Assembly (NCBI GenBank): GCA_014730235.1
Contig: WJIO01000034.1
Location: 1-22,536 of the forward strand
Direction: 5' to 3'
From: Candidatus Poribacteria bacterium
Lineage (GTDB): Bacteria; Poribacteria; DTPJ01; WJIO01
Length of the DNA stretch: 22,536 nt
Part shown: in pieces, positions 16,734 to 22,536 of the stretch
Layout of the letters: each line of letters opens with the position of its first letter
How positions within the stretch are numbered: the stretch's first letter is position 1
Made by a program: the position numbers and the translations under genes
The notes under the pieces: generated by a model
Told to the model about the DNA's origin: nothing
What the model saw: the letters and a program-made list of their open reading frames with translations, nothing else
Databases searched by the model: none

Positions 16734-18344
16734 CTATGAATTCTTTTGATTTATAACCTTCACCTTTTGGCCATCTTCCAGGAAATTCTGTCCTGAAACC
16801 ACTACTTTTTCACCAACCTGTAGACCGGATAATATTTCTATTACATTGCTTTTTACTATACCAGCCTTTACTTCACGTCTGGAACTGATATTTCCATTAA
16901 CCACAAATACATGTTTTCCATCAGATACCCTATCTTCTATGACAGCAGAGCGGCGAAGTATTATGGTATCTTTACGAGTTTCTATAGGGATAGTTACTTT
17001 GGCGAACATTCCGGGTTTGAGTTTATGGTCATCATTCTTGATGGTAATCTCTACAGTAGATGTCCTGCTCATAGCCTTTATAATAGGACTTATAAGGCTT
17101 ATTTTACCCTTTATTTGTTCTGGTATGGATTCTACTGATATATATGCAGTGCGGTTCAGAGAAATTTTTGGCAGGTCAGCTTCTATAACACTTACTTCTG
17201 CCTCTACGCTTTCCATATCCACAATAGTAAACAGAGGGGCAGACATAGAAGCCATACTGCCCTTATCCATAAACCGTCGGGAGATCACACCGTCAATAGG
17301 TGCTGTAATTGTAGCGTTGCTAAGGGCTTCCTGGGACAGTTCCAGGGCTACATTTGCCTGCTTTAAGGCTGTTTCAGCAGCAGTTATTTCCGCTTTCCAG
17401 CTTTCAGCATCTATCAAAGATTTCGCTGTATCCAGAGCGGCTTTTGCCTGATCATACTGTCCCTGGGCCATTTCAATGTCCTGCTCCCAACTTTTCATCT
17501 CAAAGGATGACCTGGCCAATTCAAGACCGGCTTCCGCCTGTCTTACCTGGGATTCCATCGCTTGTATATCTTCTTCTCTTGCTCCTGTTTCCACCAGCTT
17601 CAACTGTTCCAGGGCAGCGTCATATTGGGCCTGGGCTACAGTCGCCCTTGTTTCTGTTGCATCCAGGCTCTGCTTGCTGATAGCGCCCTCTTCATAGAGG
17701 TTTTTCATCCTTTCCAGGTCGCCTTTAGCGTTGTCCAGACTTGCCTTTGCCTGCTGGACTGTGGATTCAATCTGTCGTTTTTCTTCGCTTCTGGCCCCTT
17801 CCTTAATCTTTTTGAGGTTGGCTTTAAGGGCTTCAAGGCCAGCTTCTGCCTGTTCCAACTGACTTACAGTTTTGGTTCGGGCCATATCCTTTACCTGCTT
17901 CAGGGCTGCTGCTGCGCTGCTGAAACCAGCCTGGGCCTGAGCTAATTGAGACCTGATTTTTATCTCCGAAAGGGATTTTGCCTGATCTAGTCCTACTTTG
18001 GCAGCTTCAACAGCCGCTTCAGCCTGGCGTACCTGTAGCTTAAGCTCTTTATCCTCAATTTTTGCTAATACGTTTCCAGCTTCAACTCGATCTCCGATTT
18101 CGACGAAAACATCAGTAAGTTTTCCCGGAACCTTTGGAAATACATTTACCTCTGAAGTTGCTTTAATATTGCCTACAAGGGATAGCTCATCCTGTATCGT
18201 ACCCAGTGATACATCTTCAAGCTCTACAGCCGTCAAAGCCTGAACTATCTGATTATCATCTTTGTTACGATTTTTGCTTATTTGCCATCCGCCTATTATG
18301 GCAACCACTAACACAATAGCGATGATTATTAATGCCTTTTTCAT
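16734..18344 (-). CDS. Periplasmic membrane-fusion protein (HlyD/AcrA-type) with very long hairpin
   Basis: 536 residues against about 380-400 for AcrA. A single N-terminal anchor (residues 4-20) leads to the first lipoyl half (DVFVEIGDRVEAGNVLAKI, 78-96), an alpha-helical hairpin from about 100 to 342, the second lipoyl half (ATITAPIDGVISRRF), then beta-barrel and membrane-proximal domains. The hairpin is about 120 residues per arm, rich in Ala, Gln and Glu heptads, with the canonical turn LYEEGAISKQSLDA near 217-230. Related segments such as EGARSEE (182) and ETGAREED (252) flank the turn. It couples the RND pump to the TolC-like channel. A good AGGAG lies about 8 nt before the ATG. The 131-bp gap to the upstream gene holds a weak hairpin. 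Confidence 0.92.
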   Translation of the reverse strand: MKKALIIIAIVLVVAIIGGWQISKNRNKDDNQIVQALTAVELEDVSLGTIQDELSLVGNIKATSEVNVFPKVPGKLTDVFVEIGDRVEAGNVLAKIEDKELKLQVRQAEAAVEAAKVGLDQAKSLSEIKIRSQLAQAQAGFSSAAAALKQVKDMARTKTVSQLEQAEAGLEALKANLKKIKEGARSEEKRQIESTVQQAKASLDNAKGDLERMKNLYEEGAISKQSLDATETRATVAQAQYDAALEQLKLVETGAREEDIQAMESQVRQAEAGLELARSSFEMKSWEQDIEMAQGQYDQAKAALDTAKSLIDAESWKAEITAAETALKQANVALELSQEALSNATITAPIDGVISRRFMDKGSMASMSAPLFTIVDMESVEAEVSVIEADLPKISLNRTAYISVESIPEQIKGKISLISPIIKAMSRTSTVEITIKNDDHKLKPGMFAKVTIPIETRKDTIILRRSAVIEDRVSDGKHVFVVNGNISSRREVKAGIVKSNVIEILSGLQVGEKVVVSGQNFLEDGQKVKVINQKNS

Positions 18345-18428
18345 TTTTGATGCTCCTTGAATCTCTATTTTCCTTTTTTCAAAGGGTAATAAATGGGGAA
18401 TTTCTAGCGCGATGAAAAATTTAAATCA

Positions 18429-18459
18429 TTTCTGAAACTTTTCTTAACAATTTCAGAAA
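18429..18459 (-). other. Weak intercistronic hairpin
   Basis: Perfect 9-bp inverted repeat TTTCTGAAA / TTTCAGAAA around a 13-nt loop, between the channel and fusion-protein genes. AT-rich and without a clean T-run directly after it on the minus strand, so it might modulate rather than stop transcription. Confidence 0.35.
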
Positions 18460-18475
18460 AATCTATTAAACTTGC

Positions 18476-19894
18476 TTAATCTAATTCAGACGCTGTAGCT
18501 TTTTCTAACTTTGCGACGGCAATTGCATAATCATGCAAAGCATTAAATCTATTTGTCTGTGCCTGGGTAAAGGCCAGTTCAGTATCCATGAGTTCAACGC
18601 TGGTTATAATCCCATTTTTGTATTGCAGGTTAGCAATTCTTAGGCTTTCTTCCGCCTGCTGAACTGTCTCTTCCTGGGCTTTAAGAAGTTCTTCAGCTTC
18701 CATAACTCCAAAATAAGCCGCCCTTACTTCAAGACCAATGCCGTCCTTAAGCTGCTCCATTCCAAGTTGTATTTGTCTTAGACCACTTTCTGCCTGTTTT
18801 ACCTTTGCTCTGGCTGAAAATCCATCGAATATAGGGAAATTAAGTGACAGGGTTATATTCCATGAGTTTTTCCATTCATCCCCATCAAAGATATCTCCTG
18901 GCGTATCCGCGTTGGATTCCCAATTGTAGTTGCCAACAGCCACCAGGTTTGGCCTGTTAGTGGCCTTAGCCAGACTTACGAATTTTTCACCGGCGTTGGC
19001 CTGCATTTCAAGCTGTTTGATTTCCGGCCTGTTTTCCATAGCTTTGGCAAGATGCTGAGGTAAATCCAGTTTCAGCGGGACATATACCAGTTGACCTTCT
19101 ACTTCGATGGGTTCGTTTAGATTAATACCCAGCATATTTTTGAGACCGTCTTTAGACAAGTTAAGACCATTCCGGGCTTTAATTAAGCCTGATTTGGTAT
19201 TGGCAAGCTGTACTTTTGCCCTTAGCAGATCAAAATTCGTGGCCATACCTGCATCTACAAGATCTTGAGCGGTTTTCAAATGAGCTTCCACCTGCTTAAC
19301 GGCCATCTCGGCGGTATCCACCATATGCTCTGTGAGTAATACACCATAAAAAGATGTGATTACATCTAGTATAACCTGATCTTTGGTTGCTTCTAGTTCA
19401 TATTCAGCCGCTTCCAGGCTGTATTTTGTCTGTTTATAGTTATTTATAAGTTTTCCCCACATAAACAGAGGTTGCTGAAGAGTCAGACCTGTGGAGTATG
19501 TATCTTCTTCGCCCATAGGTATTTCGTTGGGTTCGGACCCTTCCTGTGCTGCGCCCTGGCCCATCATTTCCAGCATTTCAGGCGGAATACCCAGGGCTGA
19601 TGGATCGAGATCAAAAGCCATGGTAGGTAGTTTCCCAAAATATGTATAGCTGGCGTTGGCTGAAAGGGATGGAAACATAGCTCCCAGGGCTTCTTTTACC
19701 TTATGTCTGGCTGTCTCTACTTTCTCTTCTGCCGTCTTAATACTCAGGTTGTTTTCCATTGCTGCGTCTATGCTGCCTTCCAATGTTAACGTACTTGTAT
19801 TACCTTCCTGAGCTACAGCAGAACATATCATATAGACCATAAAAATAGCTGTGGTAACAGGGATTATAAAGTGCTTTCCAAAGCATTTATACAT
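18476..19894 (-). CDS. TolC-family outer-membrane efflux channel
   Basis: 472 residues from ATG 19894, chosen because GGAGGA stands exactly 6 nt upstream; the longer GTG start at 19915 would place that site inside the coding sequence. A Sec signal peptide (MYKCFGKHFIIPVTTAIF...) is cleaved near CSAVA-QEG. Two OEP repeats follow, with the typical start LTLEGSIDAAMENNLSIKTAEE, long Ala/Gln/Glu helices such as LLRAKVQLANTKSGLIKARNGL, and a second repeat beginning near NRPEIKQLEMQA. The extra Gly/Pro/Glu-rich insertion PEMLEMMGQGAAQEGSEPNE near residue 95-115 sits where outer-membrane strands are expected. The protein forms the exit duct for the pump encoded downstream. It is separated from tetR by about 230 bp that include repeat copy D. 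Confidence 0.92.
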   Translation of the reverse strand: MYKCFGKHFIIPVTTAIFMVYMICSAVAQEGNTSTLTLEGSIDAAMENNLSIKTAEEKVETARHKVKEALGAMFPSLSANASYTYFGKLPTMAFDLDPSALGIPPEMLEMMGQGAAQEGSEPNEIPMGEEDTYSTGLTLQQPLFMWGKLINNYKQTKYSLEAAEYELEATKDQVILDVITSFYGVLLTEHMVDTAEMAVKQVEAHLKTAQDLVDAGMATNFDLLRAKVQLANTKSGLIKARNGLNLSKDGLKNMLGINLNEPIEVEGQLVYVPLKLDLPQHLAKAMENRPEIKQLEMQANAGEKFVSLAKATNRPNLVAVGNYNWESNADTPGDIFDGDEWKNSWNITLSLNFPIFDGFSARAKVKQAESGLRQIQLGMEQLKDGIGLEVRAAYFGVMEAEELLKAQEETVQQAEESLRIANLQYKNGIITSVELMDTELAFTQAQTNRFNALHDYAIAVAKLEKATASELD

Positions 19895-19985
19895 TTCATT
19901 TCCTCCATAATGCACCAGGTAATTTTGTTTGAAAATCTGTTTCTTCCAGGTTTAGTATGGTAATAATTTAAAAAATTCTACCAAC

Positions 19986-20013
19986 TTGTTATTCCTGTAA
20001 ACACAGGAATGAC
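19986..20013. repeat. Copy D of dispersed palindromic repeat
   Basis: Perfect 8-bp arms ATTCCTGT (19991-19998) and ACAGGAAT (20003-20010) with AAAC between them, flanked by TTGTT and GACC. It is the most diverged copy and lacks the GAAA loop. It sits in the leader between tetR and the channel gene. Confidence 0.7.
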
Positions 20014-20124
20014 CAAAAAGAAGATAGTTTTCTTAAATAGATAATGTTTTTTACATTTCTATTCTCAAACTGGAAATCTTATCTTTAGGATTGTAAGACT
20101 CCTCTCAATCTTTCCTTAGAAGAT

Positions 20125-20763
20125 TTACACCGAATTATGTTTTCTTATTCCATCCAACAATATTGATATGACATTTTCCAGCCTTCCTGTAGGTCTAAGC
20201 TCTTCAATATTGTGAATTATAGCAAAGGCAAAACCACGTATTACCTCCATAAGCACAAAAGCTATATCCTTGGCGTCAATATCTTTCAAAACACCGATAT
20301 CTATTCCATGTTGAATATATTCTTCAATCAGTTTCATGCCTTTAATAACAATTTTCCTTATGCGATTTTTGAATTTAAGGTTATCTCCACCATCCGATTT
20401 AAGCTCAAAATGAGCACGCTCTGATGATAGCAGTTTAAAAAAGCCTGTGTTGTTTTCAAAAAAGGCAAGTAAACGCACCATTATTTCTTTAATGCCCTCG
20501 ATTGGATCATCGGGTTTTTCTTTTATAGCTTCCTGGGCAATAGAAAAAACATTTTCCACGCCTAATTCAAAAGTTGAAAAGAAAAGTTCAGCTTTATTCT
20601 GAAAATACAGATAAAGTGTTCCTTTGGAAAGCTCCGCCATCTCAGCTATTTCATCAACTGTTGCAGAATCGTAGTCTTTACTAGAGAAAACTGCCCATGA
20701 CGCCTTAAGTATCTCCTTACGGCGATTTTCCCGTTCCCGTTCCCTTCTGCTTTGTTTTTGCAA
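20125..20763 (-). CDS. TetR/AcrR-family repressor of the efflux operon
   Basis: 212 residues from TTG 20763, preferred because GGAGG lies 7 nt upstream. A longer open frame begins at TTG 20802, but it would start between the two operators and has no ribosome-binding site. The N-terminal TetR helix-turn-helix is clear: RRKEILKASWAVFSSKDYDSATVDEIA, then AELSKGTLYLYFQNKAELF as recognition helix and following turn. The C-terminal ligand-binding half (about residues 65-205) is helical and divergent, so the inducer cannot be named. The gene is first in an operon with the three efflux subunits and lies just after a promoter overlapped by palindromic operators, which implies negative autoregulation and control of the pump. 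Confidence 0.92.
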   Translation of the reverse strand: MQKQSRRERERENRRKEILKASWAVFSSKDYDSATVDEIAEMAELSKGTLYLYFQNKAELFFSTFELGVENVFSIAQEAIKEKPDDPIEGIKEIMVRLLAFFENNTGFFKLLSSERAHFELKSDGGDNLKFKNRIRKIVIKGMKLIEEYIQHGIDIGVLKDIDAKDIAFVLMEVIRGFAFAIIHNIEELRPTGRLENVISILLDGIRKHNSV

Positions 20764-20785
20764 ATTTTTGCCTCCTTCGCAACCT

Positions 20786-20818
20786 ACTGACTGGTCATTC
20801 AATGACTGACTGGTCAGT
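20786..20818 (-). promoter_or_regulatory. Tandem TetR operators
   Basis: ACTGACTGGTCAGT (20805-20818) is a perfect 6-bp-arm palindrome around TG. ACTGACTGGTCATT (20786-20799) repeats it 19 bp away with one arm position changed. Both lie between the -10 box and the tetR start, covering the predicted transcription start and leader, as expected for a repressor site. Confidence 0.8.
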
Positions 20819-20821
20819 ATA

Positions 20822-20850
20822 ATTATACCTATATTTCACTTATTTGTCAA
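20822..20850 (-). promoter_or_regulatory. Consensus sigma-70 promoter of the efflux operon
   Basis: On the minus strand TTGACA (20850-20845), exactly 17 bp, TATAAT (20827-20822). Both hexamers are perfect. The first operator begins four bases after the -10 box. Confidence 0.88.
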
Positions 20851-21281
20851 GTGAGATTGGTGGATTAAACTATGACGGCGAAGACGGCGGAGAAAATATC
20901 TCGCTAATTGAGATATTATCAGATGTTATCATATAAAGACACAATGCTTGTTCCCCATAAGCATCAAATTAAGGAAATTATCAGTAGTTAATCACAAGAA
21001 TACATGTCATTCCTGTGAAAGCAGGAATCCAGTTTTTCAAAATAACATGTTTTCTGGTTTCCTGCCTTCGTAAGAATGACGAATTCTATAGTCAACAATA
21101 GAAAATCAATGAATACTATTTAGGTTTCAAAAAAACATAATTAATATAATAATTTGGATGACCAGATTTATGACGGTTGAAAGGTGTTGAAAAGTTTACA
21201 AAAATACTGATTTTTGGTAGTATTAAAAGGCTGGTTGGATTTTTTTGCATGAGAAAGACGGTGTTTATTTCGTTGATTTGT
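20851..21281. other. Intergenic region between glycosidase end and efflux promoter
   Basis: 431 bp without a supported gene. It contains repeat copy E (21006-21080). I see no clear intrinsic terminator for the glycosidase gene; copy E, about 200 bp after its stop codon, is the only strong stem. Confidence 0.6.
21006..21080. repeat. Copy E of dispersed palindromic repeat, full inverted pair
   Basis: The left half starts GTCATTCCTGTGAAAGCAGG and continues AATCCAG. The right half (about 21054-21080) is its imperfect inverted copy, ending AAGAATGAC. The left half by itself forms the short hairpin with GAAA loop. The arrangement resembles copy B in miniature, with about 21 bp of unrelated AT-rich DNA between the halves. 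Confidence 0.75.
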
Positions 21282-22536
21282 TTATGAAGAGTACTCCATA
21301 GCGATCATCTGGTGACCTTCAAGTTTTGGAAGTGTAAACTCAACGCGATTTCCATTTTGTTTGAATTTTAGGTTTTCTAATTCAGGTACACATTTTACGT
21401 CCTTTATACCTTCTGAAATTCTTACTGAGACTTTAACATCGAAAATCGGTATTATATCTTCTATAATATCAAAATCCTGACCACGCCTTTCAGGAATATA
21501 ATGTAAAAGGTGTAATACCATTCTGTTTTCCTGAGACTGCTGGTTTAAAGTCGCCAGTGCACTGCTGGGTGCATCAAGGCGAACCAGTGGATCTGGCAGA
21601 AGCATGTCCATAGCATTGAGGAAAAGACGCTTGCACCAGATAGGAGCATTTTTGTTATATTGGCTGAATATGGGATGGGAGAAGTATATCATATTGTCGT
21701 TACGCAGAATCCCCGGGTAACCCTCTGTTTCAGCAGATGGGGTGTGTCTATGGGAACAGAAGTGCTTATATGTCCGGTTGAAATACGGAACATTTACCAT
21801 AGCCAAAACCTCAGTTCCTGCTTCAGCTTCTACCTCCATGCCTCTCATATACATAACATGCTCAGTCTCTGGTAAACCCTCACCAATTTGGCCTTCAGGC
21901 ATAATAAAATCAGGGCTGTATGGAGCTTCACCTTTAATTTTAATACCCATATTTTTCAGCGCAAAATCATTTCCCTGGGAATTTAAACCTGATTTATAGG
22001 AAGCAATAATAGAACCACCACCAGAGATATATTCTTCCAGCTTTGATGCAAAATCTTCAGAAACAGCTATATTATCAGGTAAAACAAGAACTTTGTATCC
22101 TGATAATTCAGTTGATGAATCTATTATATCAAACTGATGAACGCCTTCCTGAAGCATACGGGCAACACCCATTAATGTTTCGTTATGACGACCACCGGCA
22201 AATTCTTCAGGAGTTAAAACTCCTATGTCAACCAGTGGTTTTGCCCCTTCACACCAGGGTTCTTTTTTTGCGACCTTTGAATATACCGAACCGATAAGCT
22301 TGTAGGTTGTCTGGCATATTTTACCACGAGGATGAAGCTGATCACCGATGGAACATTTTGCTCCCAGGGCCAGCATATTGAAACATTCAAATTCCAGGGC
22401 TTGAGGATTTTTAAAGGAATGGAAATCTCCCCATGAGGTATGGAATTTGCCGGTCATCCCCATGCAGTCAACCCCCAGATTACGGGCATAACGCTGGGTT
22501 AATGGAAAGTGCATGTAACCCCAACCACCGCTGGGC
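21282..22536 (-). CDS. Glycoside hydrolase C-terminal part, beta-galactosidase-trimerisation type (5' end outside window)
   Basis: The frame is open to the window edge (PSGGWGY precedes the first Met at 22514), so the catalytic N-terminal barrel is missing here; at least 417 residues are visible. The first part, MHFPLTQRYARNLG... FHTSWGDFHSFKNP... ALGAKCSIGDQLHPRG, resembles the barrel end of GH42/GH29-like hypothetical glycosidases. Residues about 95-190 have the trimerisation-domain signature with a class-I-amidotransferase-like fold: VDIGVLTPEEF, YKVLVLPDNIAVSEDF and EEYISGGGSIIASY. The C-terminus is beta-rich (RLDAPSSALATLNQQ... HLLHYIPE). Such proteins hydrolyse galactosides, fucosides or related linkages, and the specificity cannot be told without the barrel. 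No signal peptide can be judged because the start is absent. Confidence 0.78.
   Translation of the reverse strand, partial: PSGGWGYMHFPLTQRYARNLGVDCMGMTGKFHTSWGDFHSFKNPQALEFECFNMLALGAKCSIGDQLHPRGKICQTTYKLIGSVYSKVAKKEPWCEGAKPLVDIGVLTPEEFAGGRHNETLMGVARMLQEGVHQFDIIDSSTELSGYKVLVLPDNIAVSEDFASKLEEYISGGGSIIASYKSGLNSQGNDFALKNMGIKIKGEAPYSPDFIMPEGQIGEGLPETEHVMYMRGMEVEAEAGTEVLAMVNVPYFNRTYKHFCSHRHTPSAETEGYPGILRNDNMIYFSHPIFSQYNKNAPIWCKRLFLNAMDMLLPDPLVRLDAPSSALATLNQQSQENRMVLHLLHYIPERRGQDFDIIEDIIPIFDVKVSVRISEGIKDVKCVPELENLKFKQNGNRVEFTLPKLEGHQMIAMEYSS

Noticed and set aside
20764-20802. Longer TetR start at TTG 20802
   Set aside because: The extra codons overlap the operator and the Shine-Dalgarno that fits TTG 20763; no ribosome-binding site precedes 20802.
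1-22536. CRISPR array or tRNA/rRNA gene
   Set aside because: The palindromic repeats are scattered kilobases apart with no regular spacers, and no cloverleaf or rRNA-like block was seen.

Overview
The window looks like an accessory region of an AT-rich, diderm (Gram-negative-type) bacterium. The diderm inference rests on a tripartite RND efflux operon with a TolC-type outer-membrane channel, a lipoprotein, and remnants of a PrsK/PrsR two-component system of the kind tied to exosortase/PEP-CTERM and exopolysaccharide loci. A LamG fragment, a secreted beta-helix protein, a xylose-isomerase-like TIM barrel and a beta-galactosidase-trimerisation-type glycosidase would fit a polysaccharide-degrading lineage (Poribacteria, Lentisphaerae or similar candidate phyla). 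That placement is inference; no rRNA or other marker gene is present.

Region 1 (1-8013, all genes on the minus strand) reads as one former transcription unit: family 2 glycosyltransferase, PrsK-like histidine kinase, PrsR-like sigma-54 response regulator, TPR lipoprotein. Three of the four genes are broken, each in a different way. The glycosyltransferase has two +1 slips in homopolymers. The kinase is interrupted by a 1,509-bp ISLre2/ISKra4-like insertion sequence with 25-bp perfect terminal inverted repeats and a 9-bp target duplication. The regulator carries an internal deletion that removes the end of the receiver and the Walker A half of the AAA+ domain and shifts the frame. Only the TPR lipoprotein is intact.

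Region 2 (8014-11455, plus strand) holds a well-initiated 19-codon ORF, an AlkD-like HEAT-repeat protein, a CPBP intramembrane protease closely coupled to a TIM-barrel sugar isomerase/epimerase-like gene, and a truncated LamG-domain gene.

Region 3 (11717-13453, minus) encodes the most unusual protein here: an N-terminal export signal or anchor, a complete ClpC-type double Clp-N domain that keeps both glutamates used by ClpC to bind phospho-arginine, and a pectate-lyase-3-type right-handed beta-helix. Its apparent promoter is nested inside the terminator of the upstream efflux operon.

Region 4 (13557-20850, minus) is a complete efflux operon in the order tetR, tolC-like, membrane fusion protein, RND pump. 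It is driven by a perfect TTGACA-N17-TATAAT promoter followed by two tandem palindromic operators and ends in a strong intrinsic terminator. Region 5 (21282-22536, minus) is the C-terminal part of a large glycosidase that runs off the window.

Five copies or half-copies of one palindromic repeat family (core CATTCCTG / CAGGAATG, in most copies folding around a GAAA loop) lie in intergenic spaces. One copy is a 117-bp MITE-like element with 18-bp perfect inverted ends.
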